Source: Microbacterium pumilum
GTDB taxonomy: Bacteria > Actinomycetota > Actinomycetes > Actinomycetales > Microbacteriaceae
Direction: 5' to 3'
NCBI RefSeq assembly: GCF_039530225.1
Contig: NZ_BAAAOH010000001.1
Coordinates: forward strand, 930,001-994,000
DNA: 64,000 nucleotides
Below, piece by piece: positions 25,683 to 34,246 of this stretch. The translations under genes and the position numbers were made by a program. A model generated the notes under the pieces. It saw only the letters and a list, made by a program, of their open reading frames with translations, did no database searches and was not told where the DNA came from. Positions within the stretch are counted from its first letter, which is position 1; each line of letters opens with the position of its first letter.

Positions 25683-25908
25683 AGTCGGACTGTGCACTGG
25701 CGCGCATTGAGCACCCGCGGTCGGTCGGCGGCCGCTCGGACGTGGCGACGCTCGCCCCGGCGGCGACTGGTCAGTTGGCCCGAGGTGCGTTCGGTTGACA
25801 CGCCGCTGCACTGCCTCGAAGAGTCGCGCCGATGTGCACCGCTCCCCGTTGCCGGCGCGCTCGGCTGGTTTCCCGGCGCGGGCGGTTGAGACGCGAGTCC
25901 GGCACCGC

Positions 25909-26574
25909 TCAGTTGCCCCAGAACGACCCGCTCAGTCCGGCGTCGCGAAAGTACGTCGCCGCTTCCACCGGCTCGCGCCGGCGATAGCCCCGGCTCAGCC
26001 GGCCGTCGTACCAGTGCGAGGCGAGCCGCCAGAGCGTCGGGATGTCGAAGACCGAGCCCTTCCGAGAGCCGGTGCGCCCGAGCCACCCATCCACGCAGAC
26101 CTCATCGCAGAAGATGCGCTGGTTCTCACAGGCGTGGATGACGTCGTCCCAGACGTGCGCCATCGGCGTCAGGAAGTGAGCGACCTGCGAACCCTCCGGT
26201 GGATGCTCGCGATCCACGTTCCACGCGTGCGCCGCCCCGCAGTTCGGGCACGTCGTGGCGACGAGCGCGGGGGACGCGTGCGGTACGAGGTGAGGAATGG
26301 CGAACGAGTCCCACGCGCAGCCGCCCCACCAGAGCGTTCGGTCGCTCTTGACCGAGAATCCGAAATCCCGCGTACCGAACGGATGCGCGAGCTCGACGAT
26401 TCCGTCAGCCGCGAGCACGAGATGCCGCTGCGCTGCGAGCTCCCCGAGCAGCACTTGGATGTCGGCATCCGTAGAGCTGAACTGAACGGCCAGTGCGCCC
26501 ACCCCGTCGACCCTCCCCTCGGCGGCGAGCTGCCCATAGATGCGCAACCGCAGCGATTCGGCGTCGGTCACCAC
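25909..26574 (-). CDS. alkylmercury lyase (MerB)-fold protein
   Basis: 221 aa resembling the organomercurial lyase family. CAWD (C86, D89) matches MerB C96/D99, and C156 in RIFCDEVC matches C159; the N-terminal ~60 residues form the expected winged-helix part. An extra CPNC pair (C109, C112) could bind metal. There is no merA, merR or merT nearby, so mercury resistance is not supported by context. It sits 12 bp downstream of a 2-hydroxyacid dehydrogenase gene and may share its transcript. GTG start. Confidence 0.7.
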   Translation of the reverse strand: MVTDAESLRLRIYGQLAAEGRVDGVGALAVQFSSTDADIQVLLGELAAQRHLVLAADGIVELAHPFGTRDFGFSVKSDRTLWWGGCAWDSFAIPHLVPHASPALVATTCPNCGAAHAWNVDREHPPEGSQVAHFLTPMAHVWDDVIHACENQRIFCDEVCVDGWLGRTGSRKGSVFDIPTLWRLASHWYDGRLSRGYRRREPVEAATYFRDAGLSGSFWGN

Positions 26575-26586
26575 GGCATCCTTCGT

Positions 26587-27519
26587 TCAGCCCCCGATGA
26601 CCACGTTGAGCGGCGGCTCGCCCGCCAGCATCCGCTCGATCTGAGTGCGCACCAGCCGCGCGATCCGCGGCTGCATCGCTGTCGACGCGCCTCCGACATG
26701 CGGCGAGATGAGCACCCCGGGCAGCGTCCACAGCGGGTGATCGGCGGGAAGCGGCTCGGGATCCGTCACGTCCAGCGCAGTGCGGATGCGGCCGCGGCGG
26801 ATGTGGTCGACGAGCGCATCGGTGTCGATGAGGGGGCCGCGGCCGACATTGACGACGAGCGCACCATCCGGCAGTGCGGCGAGGAATGCGTCGTCGACGA
26901 TGTGCCGGGTCTCGTCGCCGCCCGGCAGCGACAGGATCACGATCTCGGCGCGACCGAGCAGCTCGGGCAGCTCGTCGATTGCGCGCACCGTCATCCCGTC
27001 CTCCACGCGTGCCGTCCGCGCGACCGCGGAGAGCTCCACCTCGAAGGGCAGCAGGCGATCGGCGATCGCCTTGCCCACTCCACCGAACCCGACCAGCAGC
27101 ACCCGCCGGTCGGCGAGGCTCGTGGCGAACACGGGCGCCCATCGCCCCTCGTCCTGCGCACGGACGAAGGCGGGCAGCTCGCGCTGGGAGGCCAGCGTGA
27201 GAGCCACGGCGAGCTCCGCGGTCGACGTCTCGTGCACCGATGCGGCATTCGCGAACGGCAGGCCCGCCGGAAGCAGGTCCTCCACGCCCTCGTAGCCGAT
27301 CGACTGGCTCTGCACGAGCCGCACGTCGACGTCGGTCAGCCGGTCGAGCACATCGCTCATGGACATGTACGGCGGCACGACGATGTCGATGTGCTCGCGG
27401 GGCGCGTCGCCGTCCATCGCCCAGACCAGCAGCTCCGCGCCATCCGGCAGCGGTCCGACATCCTCGGCCAGTTGCTCGGTGGGGACGGTCACTGTCAATC
27501 GCGGGATGTCGTGGCTCAC
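26587..27519 (-). CDS. D-isomer-specific 2-hydroxyacid dehydrogenase
   Basis: 310-aa NAD(P)H-dependent dehydrogenase. The Rossmann loop is VLLVGFGGVGKAI (~150), the catalytic Arg is in LSLPGGDETRHI, the NAD-site motif is NVGRGPLIDTDAL, and the catalytic His is in ISPHVGGAS. Substrate could be glyoxylate, hydroxypyruvate or phosphoglycerate; sequence alone does not decide. The GTG at 27519 lies 7 nt after TAACGT, so it is likely leaderless. Confidence 0.88.
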   Translation of the reverse strand: MSHDIPRLTVTVPTEQLAEDVGPLPDGAELLVWAMDGDAPREHIDIVVPPYMSMSDVLDRLTDVDVRLVQSQSIGYEGVEDLLPAGLPFANAASVHETSTAELAVALTLASQRELPAFVRAQDEGRWAPVFATSLADRRVLLVGFGGVGKAIADRLLPFEVELSAVARTARVEDGMTVRAIDELPELLGRAEIVILSLPGGDETRHIVDDAFLAALPDGALVVNVGRGPLIDTDALVDHIRRGRIRTALDVTDPEPLPADHPLWTLPGVLISPHVGGASTAMQPRIARLVRTQIERMLAGEPPLNVVIGG

Positions 27520-27525
27520 CCTTTC

Positions 27526-27531
27526 ACGTTA
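27526..27531 (-). promoter_or_regulatory. -10 element, 2-hydroxyacid dehydrogenase
   Basis: TAACGT ends 7 nt before the GTG start; no Shine-Dalgarno is seen. Confidence 0.45.
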
Positions 27532-27610
27532 CCGGCGCGGGATGGCCGGTCGGGCGCGACCACGGCGATACGCTCACCGCGAGCGGCGGAGCCGCGCGGA
27601 GGAGGCGGTC

Positions 27611-28042
27611 ATGGTCCCCGAGATCAACTACTGGGCGGTGCTGCTCGCGACCGCTTCGAGCATGGTGGTGGGCTCGATCTGGTACACGCCGAAGGTGTTC
27701 GGCACGCGGTGGGCCAGGTTGGCGAACGTCGACATGGATCGCCCCGGCGCCTCGGCGCTGTGGCCGATCATCACCACCGTGATCGTCAGCTTCGTCACGG
27801 CGTGGGTGCTGGCCGGCGCGACATCGATCTCATGGCACTTCTATGGCGGCGGCTACCTGGCCGGGGCGCTCGGCACGGCGGTCATCCTGTGGGCAGGATT
27901 CACGGCCGCGCGCTTCATCACCCACGATGCTTTCGAGGGCCGCCCGACGTCGCTCACGGTGCTCAACATCGCCCACGAACTCGTGACCGTGATCATCATG
28001 GCGCTCATCATCGGCGTCTGGCCGCCCGCGGGCACAGTCTGA
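27611..28042 (+). CDS. DUF1761 membrane protein
   Basis: 143-aa integral membrane protein with four hydrophobic helices. The N-terminus INYWAVLLATASSMVVGSIW and following YTPKVFGTRW match the DUF1761 pattern. Function unknown. The ATG at 27611 follows GGAGGAGG; longer upstream reading is a shadow of the opposite gene. Confidence 0.82.
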   Translation: MVPEINYWAVLLATASSMVVGSIWYTPKVFGTRWARLANVDMDRPGASALWPIITTVIVSFVTAWVLAGATSISWHFYGGGYLAGALGTAVILWAGFTAARFITHDAFEGRPTSLTVLNIAHELVTVIIMALIIGVWPPAGTV

Positions 28043-28074
28043 GAGGGCGCTTCCTCGCTCCGCGACCGCTGAGG

Positions 28075-28794
28075 TCAGGCCGCTGCCGCAACCACAGCGG
28101 CGATGGCGCTCGTGAAGAACGCACGGCCGTCCACGCCGGAGCGCATCGCATCCGCCGTGTCGGGACCGAAGCCCGGCTCGACCGCGTGCTCGGGATGCGG
28201 CATCAAGCCGACGACGTTGCCACCCTCGTTGGCGATCCCGGCGATGTCGCGCAGCGACCCGTTGGGGTTCACGCCCAGGTAGCGGAACGCGACGAGACCC
28301 TCGCCCTCCAGCCGGTCCAGCTCGTCGTCGGACGCGATGTACCCGCCGTCGGCGTTCTTCAGGGGGATGACGATCTCCTGACCGCGGCTGAAGTCCGAAG
28401 TCCACGCAGTCGAGGAATTCTCGACGCGCAGCCGCTGGTCGCGCCGGACGAACTGCTGATGCGCGTTGCGGATCAAGCCGCCCGGAAGCAGGTGCGCTTC
28501 GACGAGCATCTGGAAGCCGTTGCAGATGCCGAGGATCGGCATCCCGCCGGCCGCGGCATCCTTCACCTCGGCCATGATCGGAGCGAGTGCGGCGATCGCA
28601 CCGGCACGCAGGTAGTCCCCATAGCTGAAGCCGCCCGGCAGCACGAGCGCGTCGACGCCCTCGAGGTCGTGCGAGCCGTGCCACAGCGCCACCGGCTCGG
28701 CGCCCGCGATGCGGATCGCGCGCTGCGCATCCCGATCATCCAGCGATCCGGGAAACGTGATGACCCCGATGCGCGCGCGTGAAGGTGCGCTCAC
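28075..28794 (-). CDS. purQ: phosphoribosylformylglycinamidine synthase, glutaminase subunit
   Basis: 239-aa class-I glutaminase that supplies ammonia to PurL in step 4 of purine synthesis. The nucleophile Cys is in GICNGFQ, and the His/Glu are in LMPHPEH. N-terminus [15 protein letters not shown] is typical. The GTG at 28794 overlaps the purS stop by 4 bp (GTGA). purL is not in the window. Confidence 0.95.
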   Translation of the reverse strand: MSAPSRARIGVITFPGSLDDRDAQRAIRIAGAEPVALWHGSHDLEGVDALVLPGGFSYGDYLRAGAIAALAPIMAEVKDAAAGGMPILGICNGFQMLVEAHLLPGGLIRNAHQQFVRRDQRLRVENSSTAWTSDFSRGQEIVIPLKNADGGYIASDDELDRLEGEGLVAFRYLGVNPNGSLRDIAGIANEGGNVVGLMPHPEHAVEPGFGPDTADAMRSGVDGRAFFTSAIAAVVAAAA

Positions 28795-29039
28795 TCCACG
28801 ACCTCGATGCCGACCACGTCTTCGATGACCGAGTTCGAGAGGATCTCGTCGGCGATGCGCTGCGCTGCAGCCAGGATGTCGTCGGTGACCTCGCCGTCGA
28901 CGGTGAGCTCGAACCGCTTGCCGATGCGCACCGACGTGAACTCGTCCACGCCGAGACGCGAGAACGCACCCGAGACGGCCTTTCCCTGCGGGTCGAGCAG
29001 CTCGGCCTTGGGCATGACGTCGACGACGATGGTGGGCAT
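28791..29039 (-). CDS. purS: phosphoribosylformylglycinamidine synthase, PurS subunit
   Basis: 82-aa small subunit that couples PurQ and PurL. It shows the PurS pattern [18 protein letters not shown] and VRIGKRFEL. The ATG at 29039 has GGAG upstream. It is translationally coupled to purQ. Confidence 0.95.
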   Translation of the reverse strand: MPTIVVDVMPKAELLDPQGKAVSGAFSRLGVDEFTSVRIGKRFELTVDGEVTDDILAAAQRIADEILSNSVIEDVVGIEVVE

Positions 29040-29173
29040 ATGAGAGCTCCGGATGTCGCGGGCAGGGGTCGTGTTCCAGTCTACGGGCCGAGGCCGCCAC
29101 GCCGTCGGCGGAGCAACTCGACGCACTGTCGAAACCCACTTACAGGGGTGTAACCAAACCGTGACCAAACCGA

Positions 29174-29187
29174 TGGGAGCGCTCCCT
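29174..29187. promoter_or_regulatory. CebR-type operator O1
   Basis: TGGGAGCGCTCCCT is one base from the Streptomyces CebR palindrome TGGGAGCGCTCCCA. It ends on the first base of the -35 hexamer. Confidence 0.8.
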
Positions 29188-29216
29188 TGACATTCGTGGG
29201 AGCGATCCCATACCGT
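29187..29216 (+). promoter_or_regulatory. ceb operon promoter
   Basis: -35 TTGACA (29187-29192) and -10 TACCGT (29211-29216) with an 18-bp spacer. Operators abut, fill and follow this promoter, so a bound repressor would exclude RNA polymerase. Confidence 0.7.
29197..29210. promoter_or_regulatory. CebR-type operator O2
   Basis: TGGGAGCGATCCCA, one mismatch from the palindrome, lies inside the -35/-10 spacer. Confidence 0.8.
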
Positions 29217-29228
29217 GGGTCCATTCCG

Positions 29229-29242
29229 TGGGAACGCTCCCA
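29229..29242. promoter_or_regulatory. CebR-type operator O3
   Basis: TGGGAACGCTCCCA, one mismatch from the palindrome, lies just downstream of the predicted transcription start. Centre spacings are 23 and 32 bp. Confidence 0.8.
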
Positions 29243-29326
29243 TGGACGCACTGATCTCTGGTCAATCACCCGAGATCGACCACCCTGTAAGACACATCCG
29301 ACCCTGAATCACACAAAGGAGTGACA

Positions 29327-30601
29327 GTGAATTCACGTGCCTTCCGACGGAGCGCCGTAGCGGTTGCCGCATTCTCGGCCACCGCAATCGTGCTCGCCGG
29401 CTGCGCGGGCGGCTCCGGCAACTCGCCGTCTGCCGACCCCGACGAGCCGATCACGCTCACGCTCGCAACGTTCAACGACTTCGGCTACGACGATGAACTC
29501 CTCCAGGAGTACATGGACGAGAACCCGAACATCAAGATCGTCCACAACAAGGCTGCCGTTTCGCAGGACGCCCGCACGAACTTCTTCGCGAAGCTCGGAA
29601 AGGAAGGCCTCGCCGACATCGAAGCCGTCGAGGTCGACTGGTTCACCGAGGCGATGCAGTACTCCGACCTGCTGGCCGAGGTGCCCGACAGCGCCAAGGG
29701 CCGCTGGCTGGACTGGAAGGAAGCCGCCGCGACCGATGAAGACGGTCGTCTCGTCGGGTTCGGCACCGACATCGGACCCCAGGCGATCTGCTACCGCGCC
29801 GACCTGTTCGAGGCGGCCGGCCTGCCGACCGACCCGGAGGAAGTCGCCGCGCTGTTCGACGGCGACTGGGACAACTACTTCGACGTGGCGGACCAGTACA
29901 AGGAAGCCACCGGCAAGCCGATGATCGACTCGGCTCACTCGGTGTTCCAGGGCATGATCAACCAGATCGAATTCCCCTACGACGAGCCTGACGGCACGGT
30001 CGTCGCGACCACGAGCCAGGAGACCGAGGACGCGTATAACGCCGTCGTCGAGCGCGCCATCCCGAACTCGGCCTACGGCCCGCAGTGGAGCGACGACTGG
30101 AACGCCTCGATGGCCAACGGTGAGTTCGCGTCGATGCTCTGCCCCGCGTGGATGCTCGGCATCATCGAGGGCAACGCGCCCGAGGTGACCGGCTGGTCCG
30201 TCGCCAACGCGTTCCCCAACGGCGGCGGCAACTGGGGCGGTTCGTACCTGACCGTTCCGGCCAACGGCAAGAACGTCGAGGCGGCACTCGCCCTCGCTGA
30301 CTGGCTGACTTCGGCGGGAACGCAGGAGAAGACCTTCGTCAACGCCGGTCAGTACCCCAGCGTCATCGAGGCGCAGAGCTCGCCGGCGATCGTCGACTCG
30401 ACGAACGCGTACTTCAACGACGCGCCGACCGGCACGATCTTCGGTGAGCGTTCCGAAGCGGTCACGGTCAACACCTACAAGAGCGTGGACTTCTTCAAGT
30501 ACAACCAGGCTCTGCAGGATGCCATCACGCGGGTCTTCGACGGACTCGAAGACCAGCAGACCGCGTGGGACACCTACGTGGCGCAGGTCGAAGCGTTCTA
30601 G
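29327..30601 (+). CDS. cebE: cellobiose/cello-oligosaccharide-binding lipoprotein
   Basis: 424-aa extracytoplasmic sugar-binding protein of ABC family 1. The signal peptide ends with lipobox VLAGC at about residue 26. The fold is shown by LTLATFNDFGYDDELLQEYM and the C-terminal AWDTYVAQVEAF. The GTG at 29327 is preferred to GTG 29321 because AAGGAG (29316-29321) then has correct spacing. The full CebEFG-BglC-CebR gene order and CebR operators name the likely ligand. A strong hairpin after the stop may raise its level over the permeases. Confidence 0.87.
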   Translation: MNSRAFRRSAVAVAAFSATAIVLAGCAGGSGNSPSADPDEPITLTLATFNDFGYDDELLQEYMDENPNIKIVHNKAAVSQDARTNFFAKLGKEGLADIEAVEVDWFTEAMQYSDLLAEVPDSAKGRWLDWKEAAATDEDGRLVGFGTDIGPQAICYRADLFEAAGLPTDPEEVAALFDGDWDNYFDVADQYKEATGKPMIDSAHSVFQGMINQIEFPYDEPDGTVVATTSQETEDAYNAVVERAIPNSAYGPQWSDDWNASMANGEFASMLCPAWMLGIIEGNAPEVTGWSVANAFPNGGGNWGGSYLTVPANGKNVEAALALADWLTSAGTQEKTFVNAGQYPSVIEAQSSPAIVDSTNAYFNDAPTGTIFGERSEAVTVNTYKSVDFFKYNQALQDAITRVFDGLEDQQTAWDTYVAQVEAF

Positions 30602-30611
30602 TCGACTGAAC

Positions 30612-30647
30612 AGAGTGGGGGCCGTGCCTCGCCGCGGCCCCCACTCT
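30612..30647 (+). terminator. intra-operon hairpin after cebE
   Basis: 13-bp perfect stem AGAGTGGGGGCCG / CGGCCCCCACTCT (30612-30624 with 30635-30647), 10-nt loop, followed by a short T-rich stretch. Lying between the binding-protein and permease genes, it probably stabilises cebE mRNA or causes partial termination. Confidence 0.65.
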
Positions 30648-30735
30648 TCACTTTCCGGAGTCGAAACCCGGTCCCCTTGTCCTCCTCCTCCCCAGGGCTG
30701 CTCACCCGGCCCGCACCGCCGATACGGAGCCTCAC

Positions 30736-31767
30736 GTGACTGCGACTGACACACGCGATACGGCGTCGCCGAACTCGCCCGCCCAGAAGACGGCGCGGAC
30801 TCCCCGTCACATCATGTCTTTCAGCGACAAGCTGAGCCGATGGGACCTCAAGGTCTCGCCCTACCTCTACATCTCGCCGTTCTTCATCCTGTTCGTGATC
30901 GTCGGACTCTTCCCGATCGCCTACACCGCCGTCATCTCGTTCCAGGAATGGGATCTCGTGCGCAACACCGGCGAGTTCGTCGGATTCCAGCAGTACATCT
31001 GGATCCTCGGCCAGGAGCAGTTCTGGGTCGCGCTTCGGAACACGTTCAGCATCTTCATCCTGTCGTCGGTGCCGCAGATCATCCTCGCGCTCTTCATCGC
31101 GGCGATGCTCGACCGCAACATCCGTGCCAAGACCTTCTGGCGCATGAGCGTGCTACTTCCTTTCGTGATGGCGCCTGTCGCGGTTGCGCTGATCTTCAGC
31201 AACCTGTTCGGCGACAACCACGGTCTCGTGAACACCGTCCTCACCAACTGGGGACTGCCCGCCATCCCGTGGCACAAGAACCCCTTCTGGAGCCACATCG
31301 CGATCGCGACGATGGTCAACTTCCGCTGGACCGGCTACAACGCCCTCATCCTCCTCGCCGCGATGCAGGCAGTGCCGCGCGAGTACTACGAAGCTGCGAC
31401 CGTCGACGGCGCGGGTCCATTCCGCCAGTTCTGGAGCATCACGCTCCCCTCGCTGCGGCCGACGCTGATCTTCGTGATCATCACCTCGACCATCGGCGGC
31501 CTGCAGATCTTCGATGAGCCGCGCATGTACGACCAGGAAGGCAACGGCGGGGCCGACCAGCAATGGCTGACCATCACGCTGTACCTGTACCGGATCGGCT
31601 GGGGCGAGTTCAACTTCGGCCGCGCCGCGGCGCTCGCGTGGATCCTGTTCCTCATCATCATGGTCATCGGCCTCATCAACCTCGCCATCACCCGACGGCT
31701 GGTCCGCGACGAAGGCGGCCGCGGAGTCGTCAGAACCAGCCGCCGCAAGAAGGGAGCCGTCCAGTGA
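30736..31767 (+). CDS. cebF: cellobiose ABC transporter permease, MalF-type
   Basis: 343-aa membrane protein with about six to seven helices; the EAA loop EYYEAATVDGAGPFRQFWSI contacts the ATPase. GTG start with GGAG upstream. No ATPase gene occurs in the operon; in Streptomyces the shared MsiK ATPase drives CebFG. The stop overlaps the cebG start (GTGA). Confidence 0.9.
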   Translation: MTATDTRDTASPNSPAQKTARTPRHIMSFSDKLSRWDLKVSPYLYISPFFILFVIVGLFPIAYTAVISFQEWDLVRNTGEFVGFQQYIWILGQEQFWVALRNTFSIFILSSVPQIILALFIAAMLDRNIRAKTFWRMSVLLPFVMAPVAVALIFSNLFGDNHGLVNTVLTNWGLPAIPWHKNPFWSHIAIATMVNFRWTGYNALILLAAMQAVPREYYEAATVDGAGPFRQFWSITLPSLRPTLIFVIITSTIGGLQIFDEPRMYDQEGNGGADQQWLTITLYLYRIGWGEFNFGRAAALAWILFLIIMVIGLINLAITRRLVRDEGGRGVVRTSRRKKGAVQ

Positions 31768-32681
31768 GCGCCATCAGCACCCCACCCCTCGCCGTCGTCG
31801 AAGACAACCTGCCCAACGACGGCCGCCGACGCCGCAATCAGCGCACCACCCGCATCCGCGGCACCCGCCCCGGATTCTGGGTCTACGCAGGACTGGGCGT
31901 CGTGATCGTCTCGGCGATCTTCCCCTACTACTGGTCGTTCCTGATCGGCTCGGGCGATGCGTCGACGCTCAACGATCCGAACATGTCCTGGATCCCCGGC
32001 GGCAACTTCATCGCCAACGCCCTCACGGTCGTGAACAACGAGGCCGTGAACTTCTGGCCCGCACTGTGGAACTCGATCTTCAGCTCGACCGTGATCGCGG
32101 CATCCGTCGTCGTCTTCTCGACGCTCGCCGGCTGGGCCTTCGCGAAGCTCCACTTCCGCGGAAGCAAGGGGCTGCTCATCTTCGTGGTGGCCACCCTCGC
32201 CGTGCCGACGCAGCTCGGTGTCGTTCCGCTGTACATCCTGTTCTCGGACCTGGGCTGGACGGGTCAGATCGGCGCGATCATCGTTCCCGCGCTGACCAGC
32301 GCGTTCGGTGTCTTCTGGATGACGCAGTACCTCAGCCAGACCGTGCCCGACGAGCTCATCGAGGCGGCGCGCGTGGACGGGGCGTCCATGCTCCGGACGT
32401 TCTGGACGGTCGGCGTCGTCGCAGCGAGACCCGCCGCCGCGATGCTCTTCCTCTTCACATTCGTCGGCGCATGGAACCAGTTCTTCTGGCCCTTCATCGT
32501 GCTCGACCGCCAGAGCCCGACGCTCCCCGTCGCGCTGTCGCTCCTGCAGTCCAACTACTTCGTCGACTACTCGATCGTGCTCGCCGGCGTGCTGCTGGCC
32601 ACGATCCCGCTTCTCATCCTCTTCGCCTTCGCCGGCAAGCAGCTCGTGAGCGGCATCATGGCCGGCGCCGTGAAGGGCTGA
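31764..32681 (+). CDS. cebG: cellobiose ABC transporter permease, MalG-type
   Basis: 305-aa partner permease with about six helices and the EAA loop ELIEAARVDGASMLRTFW. The GTG at 31764 overlaps cebF by 4 bp; the frame is open further upstream only as a shadow. The first ~35 residues are cytosolic and basic. Confidence 0.9.
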   Translation: MSAISTPPLAVVEDNLPNDGRRRRNQRTTRIRGTRPGFWVYAGLGVVIVSAIFPYYWSFLIGSGDASTLNDPNMSWIPGGNFIANALTVVNNEAVNFWPALWNSIFSSTVIAASVVVFSTLAGWAFAKLHFRGSKGLLIFVVATLAVPTQLGVVPLYILFSDLGWTGQIGAIIVPALTSAFGVFWMTQYLSQTVPDELIEAARVDGASMLRTFWTVGVVAARPAAAMLFLFTFVGAWNQFFWPFIVLDRQSPTLPVALSLLQSNYFVDYSIVLAGVLLATIPLLILFAFAGKQLVSGIMAGAVKG

Positions 32682-32727
32682 GTCCGATACCCGCGCTGCT
32701 CTACTCAATCCAAGGACGACAGACACA

Positions 32728-34227
32728 GTGACCATCGAAACGAGAGAGGACTCCGCCCGCATGACCGCTTCCGCGCGCGAATTCCCGTCGAACTTCCTCT
32801 TCGGCGCAGCAACCGCCGCCTTCCAGATCGAGGGCGCCGCACACGAAGGCGGACGTCGGGACTCGATCTGGGACGCCTTCTGCCGCGTTCCCGGGGCGGT
32901 CATCAACGCCGACAACGGCGACGTGGCGTGCGACCACTACCACCGCTACCGCGATGACGTCGCGCTCATGACGTCGATGGGGCTCCAGACCTACCGCTTC
33001 TCGACGTCGTGGTCGCGGGTGCGCCCCGACGGCGGTCCGGTCAACGAAGAGGGCGTGGACTTCTACAAGCGGCTGGTCGACGAGCTGCTGGATGCCGGCA
33101 TCCTGCCCTGGCTGACGCTCTACCACTGGGACCTGCCGCAGGCGCTGCAGGAGAAGGGCGGCTGGGCGAACCGCGATACCGCGGACCGATTCACCGAGTA
33201 CGCGCTCGACATGCACGACGCCCTGGGCGACCGCGTGAACGTGTGGACCACGCTCAATGAGCCCTGGTGCTCGTCATTCCTGAGCTACACCGCTGGAGTG
33301 CATGCTCCCGGCCATTACAGCGCCGCCGAGGGCATGCTCGCCTCGCACCACCTGCTTCTGGGCCATGGGCAGACGGTTCGCGAGCTTCGCGCGCGTGACG
33401 CATCCCTGAACCTCGGCATCACACTGAACCTCACCGTCGCGGATCCGGCCAATCCGAACGAGCCCGCCGACTTGGACGCCGCGCGTCGCATCGACGGGCA
33501 GTTCAACCGTTGGTTCCTCGATCCGGTGTTCCGTGGTGCATATCCCGCCGACATCGTCGAGGACTTCCGGGCTGCGGATGCCGAGGCGACGGCAGCTCTC
33601 GAGGCCGCCATCCTTCCCGGCGACCTCGCAGCCATCTCGACACCGATCGACACACTCGGCGTGAACTACTACCACGGTGAGATGGTCGGCGGTCGTGCCC
33701 CCGAGGTGATTCCGCGCGTCGGCGAGGCACCCACGGATCGCCCCGGCAACTCGCCGTTCCCCTCGTCGGAGAACATCCACTGGTACGAGCGCGGCCTGCC
33801 GCGCACTCCCATGAACTGGGAGGTCCAGCCCGAGGGTCTCACGCGGCTGCTGGTGCGCGTCTCGGAGGAGTACGCGGCGCCCGCGGGGGTTGCACTCTTC
33901 GTCACCGAGAACGGTGCCGCCTACGACGACGAGCGCGTCATCGAGAACGGCGAAGTCCGCGTCCACGACGATGATCGCGTCGACTTCCTCCGCCTTCACC
34001 TCGCGGCGATCCTGGATGCGATCGATGCCGGCGTCGACGTCCGCGGCTACTTCTACTGGTCGATGCTCGACAACTTCGAGTGGGCCTGGGGCTACGAGAA
34101 GCGCTTCGGCATCGTGCGCGTCGACTACGACACCCAGCTGCGGACCCTGAAGGACAGTGGGCGGGAATACAGTCGGATCATCGGCGAGCGCGCACTCGAC
34201 CTGGCGCCGGCGACGGTCGCGCGATAG
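32728..34227 (+). CDS. bglC: GH1 beta-glucosidase
   Basis: 499-aa cytosolic family-1 enzyme that hydrolyses imported cellobiose. Acid/base E178 is in TLNEPW and nucleophile E394 in FVTENGAAYD; the N-terminal GH1 signature FLFGAATAAFQIEGA is intact. Start at GTG 32728 or ATG 32761 (GAGAGGA precedes the latter; the 11 extra residues are not conserved-looking). The product glucose and residual cellobiose would set CebR occupancy. Confidence 0.92.
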   Translation: MTIETREDSARMTASAREFPSNFLFGAATAAFQIEGAAHEGGRRDSIWDAFCRVPGAVINADNGDVACDHYHRYRDDVALMTSMGLQTYRFSTSWSRVRPDGGPVNEEGVDFYKRLVDELLDAGILPWLTLYHWDLPQALQEKGGWANRDTADRFTEYALDMHDALGDRVNVWTTLNEPWCSSFLSYTAGVHAPGHYSAAEGMLASHHLLLGHGQTVRELRARDASLNLGITLNLTVADPANPNEPADLDAARRIDGQFNRWFLDPVFRGAYPADIVEDFRAADAEATAALEAAILPGDLAAISTPIDTLGVNYYHGEMVGGRAPEVIPRVGEAPTDRPGNSPFPSSENIHWYERGLPRTPMNWEVQPEGLTRLLVRVSEEYAAPAGVALFVTENGAAYDDERVIENGEVRVHDDDRVDFLRLHLAAILDAIDAGVDVRGYFYWSMLDNFEWAWGYEKRFGIVRVDYDTQLRTLKDSGREYSRIIGERALDLAPATVAR

Positions 34228-34246
34228 CAGTCGAGGGGGAAACGGC

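Noticed and set aside
25909..26574. Mercury-resistance operon
   Set aside because: Only a MerB-fold gene is present; no reductase, transport or MerR-type mercury regulator is nearby.
25795..28782. 995-codon plus-strand open frame
   Set aside because: It runs antisense through the MerB-fold, dehydrogenase and purQ genes; composition is Arg/Asp-rich shadow.
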